A stretch of 64,000 nt of DNA from Flavobacterium ustbae (GTDB lineage: Bacteria > Bacteroidota > Bacteroidia > Flavobacteriales > Flavobacteriaceae), in the NCBI RefSeq assembly GCF_003946915.1, contig NZ_RPOC01000003.1:124001-188000 (forward strand), written 5' to 3'. This document shows positions 51,537 through 61,890 of the stretch, piece after piece (the first letter of the stretch is position 1; each line of letters begins with the position of its first letter). The translations under genes were made by a program, and so were the position numbers. The notes beneath the pieces are model-generated. The model searched no databases and was not told the origin of the DNA. It worked only from the letters and a program-made list of their open reading frames with translations.

Positions 51537-54500
51537 ATGGACACGAAACTACAATTTTTTTTCAATAAGTATATAAAGATCAAAAATCTTTACTTAATGA
51601 TTTTATTAATTTTTTCCTTTAACGGATTTGCCTTAGGACAATCTGCTAAGGATGTACAAATAAGCCTAAATCTAAAAGATGCAACCATTACCGATTTTTT
51701 TAAAGCGGTAGAGCAAAAAACGACTTTTACTTTTGTTTTTGACGAAAAGATATCCGCAACATCACAGCGCATTTCGATTTATGCAGAAAAAGAAAGTCTA
51801 GACGGAGTACTTTCAAAAATAGCCACAAAAACAGGACTTTCGTTTAGAAAACTCAACAATACCATTACCGTTACCAAAAATCTTCGCGCTCAAATGAATG
51901 TTCGTGGAAAAGTATTGGACGAGAGTGGTTTGCCAATGCCTGGCGTTACGATTCTTGAAAAAGGAACCAAAACCAGCACCATGACCGATATGGAAGGGAA
52001 TTTCAGTTTTGCTGTAAGCTCTTCTGCTGTTCTTGTGGTTTCTTATATGGGATATGTTTCTCAGGAAATTGCTGCTAGTGCAAATCCGATTACGGTGACC
52101 TTGAAATTGAGTACAAGCGAATTGAACGAAGTTGTAGTAACGGCTTTGGGAATTAAAAGAGAAGAAAAACGATTAGGATTTTCGCAGCAGACTATAAAAT
52201 CTGAAAATTTGTCGCAAGGAAGACCAAATAACTGGTCGTCTGGATTGAAAGGAAAAGTGGCTGGATTAAGTATAACTTCTACAGGTTCAGGACCTTTAAA
52301 TTCACAGCAGATTACCCTTAGAGGAAACAGATCTTTGAGTCCAAAAGGAAATTACGCGCTGATTGTAGTAGATGGAGTTCCTGTAAATGCAGAGATGACT
52401 ACTTCTGGTTCTACAAGTGCGTATATGGGAGAAGATTCTCCAATTGATTACGGAAACGGAATTTCAGATCTTAATCTAGACGATATTGAGGCGGTAACAG
52501 TGCTTAAAGGTGCAGGTGCAACTGCACTTTACGGAAGCCGTGCGGCAAACGGTGCCTTGATTATTACCACAAAATCGGGAAAGAAAAATAAAGGTTTAGG
52601 AATTTCTTTTAATACTGGAGCTACTTTCGATGTAATTCAAAGATGGCCAGATTATCAATATAAATACGGACAGGGAACAGGAAATTCGCCAGATGCTGTG
52701 GGAAATCAGTATTACTCTTACGGGAATTCGGAAGACGGAACTTCAACAAGCGGAACGAGCAGTGCGTGGGGACCCGCTTTTACAGGGCAGAATTTCTATC
52801 AGTACGATCCTGCTGTACAAGGGCAGTCTGCAGAGAGACTTCCGTGGCAGCCGTATAGAGATAACCGTAAAGATTTTTGGAGAACAGGTGTTACTTTAAA
52901 TAATAATATTTCTATTCAGGGCGGTGACAATAAAGGTTCTATGCGTCTTTCTCTTGGAAATCAGAAGAATGAATGGATTATGCCAAATACTGGTTTTGAC
53001 AGAGTTACTGCGGCGGTTAATGCCAATTATCAGGTTTCTGACAGAATTAAATTGGGAACAACCGTAAATTATAATACGAGAAATAGTGATAATCTTCCTT
53101 CTACAGGTTACAACAATGGTTCTATTGCGTATTTCATGATTTTCCAACAGCCCAATATTGATCTGGATTGGTATCGTCCGATTTGGGAAAAAGGTAAAGA
53201 ACAGATTGAACAGCTGCATCCGTTCAGCTCTTTCATCGATAACCCGTATTTGATTGCTTATGAAGCGACTAATACATTAGACAGTGACCAAATTGTAGGT
53301 AATATTTTTGCTAACATTACTTTGTCTTCCAATTTAGAATTGATGCTTCGTTCTTCTATGAATACCTACAACCAGACCAGAGAGCAGAAAAGACCTTATA
53401 GCATCAACCGATATGCGAAAGGTTTTTATGAAAGACAGGACGTTTTTAAACAAGAAATAAACTCCGACTTTTTACTTTCATACAAAAAAAATTTTGGAGA
53501 TAAATTCTCGCTTTCGGCTTCTGCGGGAGGAAACGCAATGAGTTATAAATACAGAAGAACAGAAGCTGAAGTAACAGGTTTAGTAGTGCCAGGAGTTTAT
53601 AAACTTTCAAATGGTTCAAGTGCGCCAATTCTAACTTTAGGCGATGCCAATAAAAAAATGAACAGTTTGTACGGTTTGGTTTCTATGTCGTACAGAGATA
53701 TGCTTTTTGTGGATATTACAGGTAGAAATGACTGGACGAGTACACTTCCTGTAGAAAACAATTCTTTCTTTTATCCTTCAATCAATACGAGTGCGGTTAT
53801 TTCAGAAATGCTTAGCCTTCCAAAAGCGATTGATTTCTTAAAATACAGACTTTCATTTGCTCAAGTAGGAAACGATACAGAACCTTATAAAACGCAGAAA
53901 TATTACGGACAAAGCGCTTTTCCTAGTTCGGCTCAGACTTTGACGGTTTTGTATAATGATCATTTTAAACCAGAAATTACAACAAGTTTTGAGACTGGTT
54001 TTGAAATTAGAATGCTTAAAAACCGCTTAACAGCAGATGCAACGGTTTACGAAAGTGTAACTAAAAACCAGATTATCGATATTCCGATGGATTTTTCAAC
54101 AGGTTATAGCGGAGCAGTTTTGAATGGAGGAAAAGTGAGAAACCGCGGAATCGAGCTTACACTTGGCGGAAAAATTATTGATGGTGAAAACTTCAAATGG
54201 AATACAACACTAAACTGGTCACGCAACTGGAATAAAGTAATGGAACTGCCAGAAGGTATTGACGGACAACAGATTATTGGTACAGGAGGAACAGCATCAA
54301 TAATTGCAAAAGTAGGCGGAACTACAAGTGCCATTTATGGTTTCGGATTTGTCAGATCGCCTGACGGACAGATTGTATATGATAATGCGGGTCTTCCGGC
54401 TTATCCTGAAGAAATTCAATATATTGGTGATGCAAGTCCAAAATGGAAAGGTGGTTTAACGAACAGTTTTTCAATCGGCAATTTCACCATGAATGTTACA

Positions 54501-54974
54501 ATTGACGGTCAGTACGGCGGTATTATTTATTCGCAGACACACCACAAACTTTCGGAACAAGGAAAGTTGAATTCTAACGAAATGGGTAGAGCAGAAGGCT
54601 TTATCATTGGCGATGGTGTAGTTCAAAATGCAGATGGAACGTATGCTCCAAATACCAAACAGGTGAAAACTGCAGACTGGTATGTTCGTTATTACCGAAG
54701 AGCCAATATCGAGTCAAACTCTTTTGATGCTTCTTTTGGAAAGCTTCGCGAAATCAGTCTTCAATACAACCTGCCAAAAAGATGGCTGAAAAATACAGGA
54801 CTGCAATCGCTTCAGTTTTCAATTTTCGGAAGAGATTTAGCAACCGTTTCAGATTTCCCAATTTACGATCCTGAAACAGCGGCTCTAAACGGAGATACTA
54901 TTTTGCCAGGTATAGAAATGGGACAAATGCCTTCGCCTGCTACTTATGGTTTCAATTTAAGTTTGACTTTATAA
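51537..54974 (+). CDS. SusC/RagA TonB-linked transporter with STN signalling domain
   Basis: 1145 residues: signal peptide (SFNGFALGQ), STN domain (about 40-120; SLNLKDATITDFFKAVEQ, IATKTGLSFRKLNNTITV), a carboxypeptidase-D-like domain (NVRGKVLDESGLPMPGVTI), the linker ELNEVVVTALGIKREE, plug and barrel ending YGFNLSLTL. The STN domain marks a transducer that signals through FecR to the ECF sigma. The following genes encode a SusD and two phosphoesterases, so the cargo is probably a phosphodiester or phospho-glycan. Confidence 0.95.
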   Translation: MDTKLQFFFNKYIKIKNLYLMILLIFSFNGFALGQSAKDVQISLNLKDATITDFFKAVEQKTTFTFVFDEKISATSQRISIYAEKESLDGVLSKIATKTGLSFRKLNNTITVTKNLRAQMNVRGKVLDESGLPMPGVTILEKGTKTSTMTDMEGNFSFAVSSSAVLVVSYMGYVSQEIAASANPITVTLKLSTSELNEVVVTALGIKREEKRLGFSQQTIKSENLSQGRPNNWSSGLKGKVAGLSITSTGSGPLNSQQITLRGNRSLSPKGNYALIVVDGVPVNAEMTTSGSTSAYMGEDSPIDYGNGISDLNLDDIEAVTVLKGAGATALYGSRAANGALIITTKSGKKNKGLGISFNTGATFDVIQRWPDYQYKYGQGTGNSPDAVGNQYYSYGNSEDGTSTSGTSSAWGPAFTGQNFYQYDPAVQGQSAERLPWQPYRDNRKDFWRTGVTLNNNISIQGGDNKGSMRLSLGNQKNEWIMPNTGFDRVTAAVNANYQVSDRIKLGTTVNYNTRNSDNLPSTGYNNGSIAYFMIFQQPNIDLDWYRPIWEKGKEQIEQLHPFSSFIDNPYLIAYEATNTLDSDQIVGNIFANITLSSNLELMLRSSMNTYNQTREQKRPYSINRYAKGFYERQDVFKQEINSDFLLSYKKNFGDKFSLSASAGGNAMSYKYRRTEAEVTGLVVPGVYKLSNGSSAPILTLGDANKKMNSLYGLVSMSYRDMLFVDITGRNDWTSTLPVENNSFFYPSINTSAVISEMLSLPKAIDFLKYRLSFAQVGNDTEPYKTQKYYGQSAFPSSAQTLTVLYNDHFKPEITTSFETGFEIRMLKNRLTADATVYESVTKNQIIDIPMDFSTGYSGAVLNGGKVRNRGIELTLGGKIIDGENFKWNTTLNWSRNWNKVMELPEGIDGQQIIGTGGTASIIAKVGGTTSAIYGFGFVRSPDGQIVYDNAGLPAYPEEIQYIGDASPKWKGGLTNSFSIGNFTMNVTIDGQYGGIIYSQTHHKLSEQGKLNSNEMGRAEGFIIGDGVVQNADGTYAPNTKQVKTADWYVRYYRRANIESNSFDASFGKLREISLQYNLPKRWLKNTGLQSLQFSIFGRDLATVSDFPIYDPETAALNGDTILPGIEMGQMPSPATYGFNLSLTL

Positions 54975-54981
54975 TTAGATA

Positions 54982-56415
54982 ATGAAAAAGATAAAAATCA
55001 CAGCAATAATTCTACTTCTTACCGGACTGACAATTTCGTGTTCAAATGGTTTTGAAGAACTAAATGAGAATCCGAATCTAATTACCGAAATAAGTCCGGG
55101 AACTTTATTGAACCCGATTATTTACGGAATTGCTTCGCAGAATGCCACACAGAGTGTAGATGTTACCTTCAATTTAATGCAGGTTTCACTTCCTTTTCCA
55201 AGTATCACGGGAGGACTTCACCGTTATGATGTGAGTAATAATATTGGAAATTCGGCTTGGAATAATTACTACAAATGGCTTTCGAATATCAGAGAAATGC
55301 GCATGGCTTCTGTAAAAGCTGGAGACGGAAATTACGAAGCGATTGCCTTAACCTTAAATGCATTGGTTTACGCCAACCTTACGGACCTTTTTGGGCCAGT
55401 TCCGATGACTGAAGCAGCGCGAGGTGAAGATGGAATTTTGTATCCGAAATACGATACACAGGAGTTTATTTATGAAACCATTTTGGCCGATTTAGAAAAA
55501 GCAAATAAGCTTTACGATACCAGTAGAGCCATGATTTATACCGAAGATATTCTGTTTCAAAATAATGTTCTGAAATGGAAAAAGTTTACCAATTCTCTTA
55601 AAATGAGATTGCTGTTAAGAGTTTCTAACCGAACAGAAATAGGTGCTTTTACAAAACTGGCTTATATGGCAGATCATCCGGAAATTTATCCCGTTTTTAC
55701 CAATACAGCTGAAGGAGCAATTCTGAAAGTAACAGGTATTGCACCAAATGTCTCTCCGTGGGGAAGACCGCAGGATTTTAATTTGAGCATCAAAATGGCT
55801 TCTTTTTTTATTGATAACCTGAATACTTTAGAAGATCCAAGAAGAGCGATTATTGCAACTGGAGCAACAGCTTTGGTTACCAATGCGCCAATTGGTTTTA
55901 AAGGAATTGACAGCGGTTATGCAGGCTCAGATTCTCAATTTAAATATAATGCATCGACGCTTTTGAATGTGCAGGCTCAAAATCCAATGCAGATCTATAT
56001 TCTGACGTATGCTGAGGTTGAATTCATTAAAGCAGAATTGGCTCAACGCGGACTTATAGCAGATGCGAAAGGGCATTACGAAAATGGCGTTAAAGCAGCG
56101 ATTGAACATGTAAAAGCGGTTGTTCCAGCAACCTATTTTGATAAACCAGAGGCGCAGTACAACGGAACATTAGAAAGAATCATGCTTCAAAAATACTACG
56201 CTTTGTATTTTACAGATTATCAGCAATGGTTTGAATACCGCCGAACTGGATTTCCTGTACTGCCAAAAACTACAGCGATGGTAAATGATGGAATTATGCC
56301 ATCGAGATTTACTTATCCAGATAATCAGCAGATTAAAAATAATGAAAATTATTTGGAAGCTGTTGAAATGGTGGGAGGAGATAATATCAATACTAAAGTT
56401 TGGTGGGACAAATAA
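54982..56415 (+). CDS. SusD-like lipoprotein (SusD-like_2 type)
   Basis: 477 residues with a lipoprotein signal (LLTGLTISCSNGFEELNENPN). Family landmarks are WNNYYKWLSNIREM, NALVYANLTDLFGPVPMTEA, a central NNVLKWKKFTNSLKMRLLLR and the C-terminal FTDYQQWFEYRRTGFP. It partners the SusC 7 bp upstream and would bind the substrate at the surface. Confidence 0.93.
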   Translation: MKKIKITAIILLLTGLTISCSNGFEELNENPNLITEISPGTLLNPIIYGIASQNATQSVDVTFNLMQVSLPFPSITGGLHRYDVSNNIGNSAWNNYYKWLSNIREMRMASVKAGDGNYEAIALTLNALVYANLTDLFGPVPMTEAARGEDGILYPKYDTQEFIYETILADLEKANKLYDTSRAMIYTEDILFQNNVLKWKKFTNSLKMRLLLRVSNRTEIGAFTKLAYMADHPEIYPVFTNTAEGAILKVTGIAPNVSPWGRPQDFNLSIKMASFFIDNLNTLEDPRRAIIATGATALVTNAPIGFKGIDSGYAGSDSQFKYNASTLLNVQAQNPMQIYILTYAEVEFIKAELAQRGLIADAKGHYENGVKAAIEHVKAVVPATYFDKPEAQYNGTLERIMLQKYYALYFTDYQQWFEYRRTGFPVLPKTTAMVNDGIMPSRFTYPDNQQIKNNENYLEAVEMVGGDNINTKVWWDK

Positions 56416-56425
56416 ATTTAAAAAA

Positions 56426-58000
56426 ATGAAAAAAACATTTATATATAGTGCAGTATTGTTTTGTGGTGTTCTGACAGCACAGACAACTGTAAAAGGAATC
56501 GTATTTGAAGATTTAAATCAAAACGGTAAAAAAGAGAAAAAAGAAAAAGGAATTGCCAACGTTGCCGTTACTAACGGGCGCGAAGTGGTTTTGACAGACA
56601 AAAAAGGAAACTACGAACTGCCTTTGCCAAATGATGCGATTATTGCGGTAATCAAACCGTCAGGTTATAAAATTCAGGTGAATAAAGACAATTTGCCTCA
56701 GTTTTTCTACAATTATAAACCAGCGGGTTCTCCAAAAGGTAAATTTGAAGGTGTTGCTCCAACAGGAAAACTTCCAGAATCTGTAGATTTTGGATTAACG
56801 CTTCAAAAAGAAACCAACGACTTTACAGCACTAATTTTTGGTGATCCTCAGCCGTATAATCTGGAAGAAGTTGACTTTTTTGCCAGAGGAATTGTTGCCG
56901 AAGTAGAAGGAATCAAAAATATTCCATTCGGATTAAGTATGGGAGATTTAGTCGGAAACGATCTTAGTTTGTTTAATCCATATATTCAAGCAGTAAAGAA
57001 AGTCGGAATTCCGTGGTACAATCTTTTAGGAAACCACGATTTAAATTTTGATGCCAAAGCAGATAATCTAGCCGATGAAACTTACGAAGCGCATTTTGGT
57101 CCAGCCAATTATGCATTCAATTACGGAAAAGTGCATTTTATTGTTCTAGATGATGTTTTATACCCTGACCCAAGAGATCAGCAAGGATATTGGGGAGGTT
57201 TTACAGAAGAGCAAATGCAGTTTATAGCAAATGATTTAAAAGCGGTTCCAAAAGAGAATTTAATCGTACTCGCTTTCCATATTCCGATTAGTGAGCCAGA
57301 TCCTAAAGATGATTCTTTTAGAGATGAAGACCGCCAGAAATTATTTGAATTGCTAAAAGATTTCCCCAATACACTTTCGCTTTCGGCGCATACGCACATG
57401 CAAAGACAGGATTTCTTAGGTAAAAAAGACGGATGGCTGCAGGAAACGCCACATCATCATTACAATATCGGGACAACATCGGGTGACTGGTATTCTGGAA
57501 AATTGGATGAAAAAGGAATTCCAATTTCGGTTATGAGAGACGGAACGCCAAAAGGATATGCTTTTATTCATTTTAACGGAAATAAATATACCGTAGATTA
57601 CAAAGTAGCAGGAAAACCAGAGAATTACCAAATGAAGGTTTTTGCTCCAAAAGTAGTCGCAAAAGCCAAACGTACCAAATCGGGTGTATTTGCCAATTTT
57701 TTTATGGGAAGTAAAAAAGACAAAGTACAGTATAGAGTAGATCAAGGCGAATGGAAAGAAATGGAATATGTAGAAGTGCAAGATCCGTCGTATGTAGAAT
57801 TGGTTTACGAATGGGAATTGTCTGAAGTGCTGATGCCCGGAAAACGTTCTTCAGACCCTGAAAAAAGCACACACGTTTGGAGAGGAAATATCCCTTCTGA
57901 TTTGGCGATTGGCGAACACGCTATCGAAATTAAAGCGATAGATATGTTTGGCAAAACGCATACTGCCAATACGACTTACAGAATTGATAAGGTAAAATAA
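56426..58000 (+). CDS. Calcineurin-like metallophosphoesterase with N- and C-terminal accessory domains
   Basis: 524 residues from ATG 56426, chosen because it starts a signal peptide (LFCGVLTAQTT); the open frame extends upstream into the susD gene. Residues about 21-120 form a prealbumin-like N-domain with the FEDLNQNGKKEKKEKG loop. The metallophosphoesterase domain shows D140-x-Q (GDPQPYN), G173-D174 (MGDLVGND), N203-H204-D205 (LLGNHDLN), AFHIPIS and SAHTHMQR. A C-terminal domain follows from about 390. Family enzymes cleave phosphomonoesters or diesters. It lies 10 bp after susD and 8 bp before the glycerophosphodiesterase gene. Confidence 0.93.
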   Translation: MKKTFIYSAVLFCGVLTAQTTVKGIVFEDLNQNGKKEKKEKGIANVAVTNGREVVLTDKKGNYELPLPNDAIIAVIKPSGYKIQVNKDNLPQFFYNYKPAGSPKGKFEGVAPTGKLPESVDFGLTLQKETNDFTALIFGDPQPYNLEEVDFFARGIVAEVEGIKNIPFGLSMGDLVGNDLSLFNPYIQAVKKVGIPWYNLLGNHDLNFDAKADNLADETYEAHFGPANYAFNYGKVHFIVLDDVLYPDPRDQQGYWGGFTEEQMQFIANDLKAVPKENLIVLAFHIPISEPDPKDDSFRDEDRQKLFELLKDFPNTLSLSAHTHMQRQDFLGKKDGWLQETPHHHYNIGTTSGDWYSGKLDEKGIPISVMRDGTPKGYAFIHFNGNKYTVDYKVAGKPENYQMKVFAPKVVAKAKRTKSGVFANFFMGSKKDKVQYRVDQGEWKEMEYVEVQDPSYVELVYEWELSEVLMPGKRSSDPEKSTHVWRGNIPSDLAIGEHAIEIKAIDMFGKTHTANTTYRIDKVK

Positions 58001-58008
58001 ATCAATAA

Positions 58009-58914
58009 ATGATGTTTAAAATCAAAGAGATAAGCTGTGTTCTGCTAACGGTTTTAGCAGTATATTCTTGTGGAAGTCAAAAAGCAGTTTCTTCGAAAAA
58101 AGTAATTGAAGTGCAAGGACATCGTGGCGATCGCGGTAATTTTCCAGAGAATTCCATTCCGGCTTTTATTAGCGCTGTAAAAAAAGGTGTCGATGTTGTA
58201 GAATTGGATGTCGTAATTTCTAAAGACCAAAAAGTAGTTGTTTCGCACGAACCTTTTATGTCTTCGCAATACACTTTGGATTCGCAAGGAAAGCCAATTT
58301 CGAAAGAAAAAGAAAAAAGCTTCAATCTCTACAATATGGCGTACGACAGCATTAGAAAGTTTGACAGCGGTTCTAGAAGAAACTTGAATTTTCCGCAGCA
58401 GCAAAAGCAGAAAACATACAAGCCATTGCTGTCTGAAGTTATTGATAGTGTTGAGGAATACATTGCCGAAAACAAGCTGAAACCAGTGCGATATAATATC
58501 GAAATCAAATCTGAAAAATCGGAATATGGTAAAAGTCAGCCAGAGCCAGAAGTTTTTACAGAAATGGTCATGAAAATCATTCAAGAAAAAGGAATTGAAA
58601 AAATGATCAATATTCAGTCTTTTGATCCTGCGGTATTGAACGTAATGCACAAAAGATTTCCTAAAACAAAATTGGCTTATTTAGTCGGAAAAGGCAGTTT
58701 GTCCAAAAATCTTTTGCTACTTAATTTCAGACCAGAGATTTATAGTCCGCATTATAAATTGCTTGACAAACCGGCAATCGATTCACTTCGAGTGCTGAAA
58801 ATGAAAATAATACCTTGGACCGTTAACGACGAGCAGGATATCGATAATATGATACAGCTTCAAGTTGACGGAATTATTACAGATTATCCAGAAAGAGTTT
58901 TGAAAAAAAGATAA
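58009..58914 (+). CDS. Glycerophosphodiester phosphodiesterase (GDPD), lipoprotein
   Basis: 301 residues with a lipoprotein signal (AVYSCGSQK, Cys21). The GDPD TIM barrel has the catalytic motif QGHRGDRGNFPENS (H38, R39, E47, N48), E65-L-D67 (VVELDVV) and H80-E81 (VSHEP), which bind Ca2+ and the diester. It hydrolyses glycerophosphodiesters such as deacylated phospholipids. Last gene of the ECF-controlled locus, before the terminator at 58950. Confidence 0.94.
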   Translation: MMFKIKEISCVLLTVLAVYSCGSQKAVSSKKVIEVQGHRGDRGNFPENSIPAFISAVKKGVDVVELDVVISKDQKVVVSHEPFMSSQYTLDSQGKPISKEKEKSFNLYNMAYDSIRKFDSGSRRNLNFPQQQKQKTYKPLLSEVIDSVEEYIAENKLKPVRYNIEIKSEKSEYGKSQPEPEVFTEMVMKIIQEKGIEKMINIQSFDPAVLNVMHKRFPKTKLAYLVGKGSLSKNLLLLNFRPEIYSPHYKLLDKPAIDSLRVLKMKIIPWTVNDEQDIDNMIQLQVDGIITDYPERVLKKR

Positions 58915-58949
58915 TTTTTTTTTCAAGTGTTTAGTGTTTTTTTTTATTT

Positions 58950-58976
58950 GGCCTTCAGTAAAACTGAAGGCCTTTT
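58950..58976 (+). terminator. Terminator of the ECF-SusCD-phosphodiesterase locus
   Basis: GGCCTTCAGT - AAA - ACTGAAGGCC followed by TTTTC. The rest of the gap 58915-59190 shows no feature. Confidence 0.88.
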
Positions 58977-59190
58977 CTTTGTTTTATCTCGATCAAAAAA
59001 AAGAGCATAATAGAGCATAATAAAGATATTCATGTTCGCAACCATAAAATGGATTTACGAATTAAAAGCTACATTAACGATTCATTAAATTTTCGTTAAA
59101 GAGAGTGCCTGCGTTTATCATTTAAAATAAATTATCATCAAATTTACAATTCTGTATATAAATATAAACCCGTTTATTTTCTTATTAAAA

Positions 59191-61209
59191 GTGGAAAACT
59201 ACCTTATACCTTCAGAAATCTCATGGCTTTCTTTTAACAGCTGTATTTTAGAAGAGGCAGATGATTCAACTAATGCCTTATACGAGCGAATCAAATTTTT
59301 GGCCATTCATTCTTCAAATTTGGACGAATTTTTTAGAGTTAAAATCAGAAAGCTGTTCATTAAAAATTCAAAAAAGAATAAAGCACTGCTGGAGAAAATC
59401 TTGATAGAAGTTAATGCACAGCAAAATAGATTTGGAGCGATCTGGAAGAATTCGATACTGCCAGAATTAGAAATGCACAATATTGTTTATTATGAAAATC
59501 AAGAAATTCTAGATACGCATTTGCAGGAAATAGAATACTATTTTAAAAGCATCATATTATCCTATATTCAGATAGTTTATATTTCTCTTAATCAGCCCAA
59601 AACATACTTTTTAAATAATCGCGGTTTGTATTTTTTGGTAAAATTAAAAGACACCGAAGGTAATTTCAGCTATTCTTACCTGAATATTCCTTCAGACAAA
59701 TTGGATCGATATAAACAATTGCAAAGTCAGGGAGATACACATTATATAATTTCGATAGACACTATAATAAAGAATTGTTTATCTTTTATATTTCCTTCTG
59801 GAAAAGTGGTTTCTTGTCATGCTATAAAATTAAATCGTGACGAAAATTATCTGATCGAAGATGAAAATTCAGGAGATTTGATTGCAAAAATTGAGGCAAA
59901 AATAGAAGAACGCAAACGCGGTTCATCAACAAGATTCCTGTATGATTCTAGTATGGATGCCGAAACTATTTCGGTATGTAAAAAAGCATTCAGACTTAAA
60001 AAAGAAGAAATGATAAAAGGCGGAAGCCATCATAATCTGTATGATTTATTTAAGTTTCCAAATCCTGCTAAGCCTAATCTTCAGGGAACAAATTATCCAG
60101 GACTCAAACATTTGCCTTTTGAAAACAGGAAATCTATTTTTGAAGTTATAGATAAGAAAAACCAGTTGCTACATTTTCCATATCAGTCGTATTATTACGT
60201 ACTGCAATTTTTTAATCAGGCTGCGATTAATAAAAATGTTTTGGAGATAAAAATTACATTGTATAGAATTTCATCTCAGTCATTAATTGCCAATGCTTTG
60301 ATAAGTGCTGCTAAAAATGGTAAAAAAGTAACTGTTTTTGTAGAAGTAAAAGCACGTTTTGATGAATATAATAATTTATTCTGGTCAAGAGAAATGAAAA
60401 ATGCCGGTATAAAAATCATTCAAAGTATGCCGAATTTAAAAGTTCATGCTAAAATTGCTATGGTGATCATGAAAGATAAATATGGAAATAAAAAACATTA
60501 CAATTATTTGTCGACTGGTAATTTTAATGAAAGTACCGCTAGCGTTTATTCTGATTTTGGTTTTTTTACTTCAGAAAAAAAATATACAGACGATTTAAAA
60601 AAGGTGTTTACATTTTTAAAAACCAAGAAAAAAACGGGCGCACCAAAACATATTTTAGCTGCAGGTTTTAATATGAAAGAAAGTCTTTTAGAGTTAATAG
60701 ACAACGAGATAACGAACAAAAAAGCGGGTAAAAAAGCTTCGGTATTTTTAAAAGTAAACGGAGTCGATGAAAAAGATGTTATAGAAAAACTTATTGAGGC
60801 GAGTAGAGCAGGCGTAGCGGTGACATTGATCGTTCGTGGAATCTGCACTTTATTGCCAGGAATAAAAGGTATAACGGAGAATATAAAAATTTATAGAATT
60901 GTAGATATGTTTTTAGAACATGCCAGAATCTATAAATTTGGCAATAACGGTAACGAAAAAATTTACTTATCGTCTGCAGATATGTTGAGCAGAAATTTAA
61001 ACAGAAGAATAGAAGTGGCTTTTCCCTTAACAGACGAAAAACATATTACAGAAATAAATGAAATTATTGCCTTACAGCTCAGCGATAACACAAAGAAAAG
61101 AACCATAAACAGTTTTGGAACTAATGATTTAGAAAAGAGCGGTGAAATGCCAGAACGCAGGGCACAAACAGAAATTTATAATATGATTGCGGTGGCGAAT
61201 AAATTTTAG
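59191..61209 (+). CDS. ppk1: Polyphosphate kinase PPK1
   Basis: 672 residues from a GTG at 59191 (MENYLIPSEISWLSFNS after translation); no ATG is nearby and the family start LSWLSFN fits. It is close to the family's usual 690 residues. The N-terminal domain shows FLAIHSSNLDEFFRVKI. The phospho-accepting His is H419 in LKVHAKIAMV, the second His is H577 in FLEHARIYKF, and the arginine-rich SADMLSRNLNRRIEVAFPL follows. It makes polyphosphate from ATP reversibly. It lies just after the phosphodiesterase locus, which would supply phosphate, though separated by a terminator. Confidence 0.94.
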   Translation: MENYLIPSEISWLSFNSCILEEADDSTNALYERIKFLAIHSSNLDEFFRVKIRKLFIKNSKKNKALLEKILIEVNAQQNRFGAIWKNSILPELEMHNIVYYENQEILDTHLQEIEYYFKSIILSYIQIVYISLNQPKTYFLNNRGLYFLVKLKDTEGNFSYSYLNIPSDKLDRYKQLQSQGDTHYIISIDTIIKNCLSFIFPSGKVVSCHAIKLNRDENYLIEDENSGDLIAKIEAKIEERKRGSSTRFLYDSSMDAETISVCKKAFRLKKEEMIKGGSHHNLYDLFKFPNPAKPNLQGTNYPGLKHLPFENRKSIFEVIDKKNQLLHFPYQSYYYVLQFFNQAAINKNVLEIKITLYRISSQSLIANALISAAKNGKKVTVFVEVKARFDEYNNLFWSREMKNAGIKIIQSMPNLKVHAKIAMVIMKDKYGNKKHYNYLSTGNFNESTASVYSDFGFFTSEKKYTDDLKKVFTFLKTKKKTGAPKHILAAGFNMKESLLELIDNEITNKKAGKKASVFLKVNGVDEKDVIEKLIEASRAGVAVTLIVRGICTLLPGIKGITENIKIYRIVDMFLEHARIYKFGNNGNEKIYLSSADMLSRNLNRRIEVAFPLTDEKHITEINEIIALQLSDNTKKRTINSFGTNDLEKSGEMPERRAQTEIYNMIAVANKF

Positions 61210-61422
61210 AAAAGACGACTAGCAAAATAAACTCCAAAGAAAACTCAATAATCTTTGTTTTTTAATAATTGATGATATTAACATTTGCTATATGTTATGT
61301 CTTTGTAGATAACCTATTGATCTGTTCGATATGGTGTTAAGTTTCTATTACCGATGAAAATGCGATTCTAGATTTATATATGTTTGTTTTGTTAAGTAAT
61401 AATTTAAACTTTAAAAACCAAA

Positions 61423-61827
61423 ATGGAAATCTTAAGTTTTTTCAAAAACAAACAAAAAAAACAGTTCGTCTCTGAAACTGATTTTATAATTAATCAAGGA
61501 ACCCAATTTAGAGCGGCTATAGAATCGCTTGTAACATTGCGTGATGCAGCAGTCGAGGAAGAGGATGAATTAAAGATTGATTACTTTTTTTATACCAATA
61601 CTTTAGAAAAAGCTCAAAATCTAGAAAAAGAAATTCAAAAAAAGCATTACATCGTTAACCATGCCATCGCATCTCATGACAAACAGCTTTTTGTGATTTC
61701 TGGAAGAACAACCGCTATCAAAATGATGCACGAAACCCTAAGTAAATGGGCTGGAGAAATGTGCGAACTGGGCTATCAATACGACTGTAGTTTTGAAAAC
61801 TGGAAAATTGTGCCAGCAGCAAAATAG
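61423..61827 (+). CDS. RraB-like (ribonuclease E inhibitor) domain protein
   Basis: 134 residues with an RraB-type fold: two beta-alpha-beta repeats (KIDYFFYTNTLEKAQNLEKE, LFVISGRTTAIKMMHE) and the typical ending YDCSFENWKIV. In Proteobacteria RraB inhibits RNase E, an enzyme Bacteroidota mostly lack or have in divergent form, so the role here is unclear. It is followed 63 bp downstream by a small ORF. Confidence 0.75.
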   Translation: MEILSFFKNKQKKQFVSETDFIINQGTQFRAAIESLVTLRDAAVEEEDELKIDYFFYTNTLEKAQNLEKEIQKKHYIVNHAIASHDKQLFVISGRTTAIKMMHETLSKWAGEMCELGYQYDCSFENWKIVPAAK

Positions 61828-61890
61828 CAAATCCAATCTTTTTCCAACAGAAATAATTTGTAATATCAAATTTATAAAAGTAAAAGACCA

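Noticed and set aside
56285..56425. In-frame N-terminal extension of the calcineurin-like protein
   Set aside because: It overlaps the end of the susD gene; the signal peptide begins at ATG 56426, and the extension has no sense.
58054..58650. Long reading frame (198 codons) on the minus strand inside the GDPD gene
   Set aside because: It lies opposite a well-supported GDPD gene, is very rich in Phe, Asn and Arg and has no recognisable motif; it is a shadow frame.
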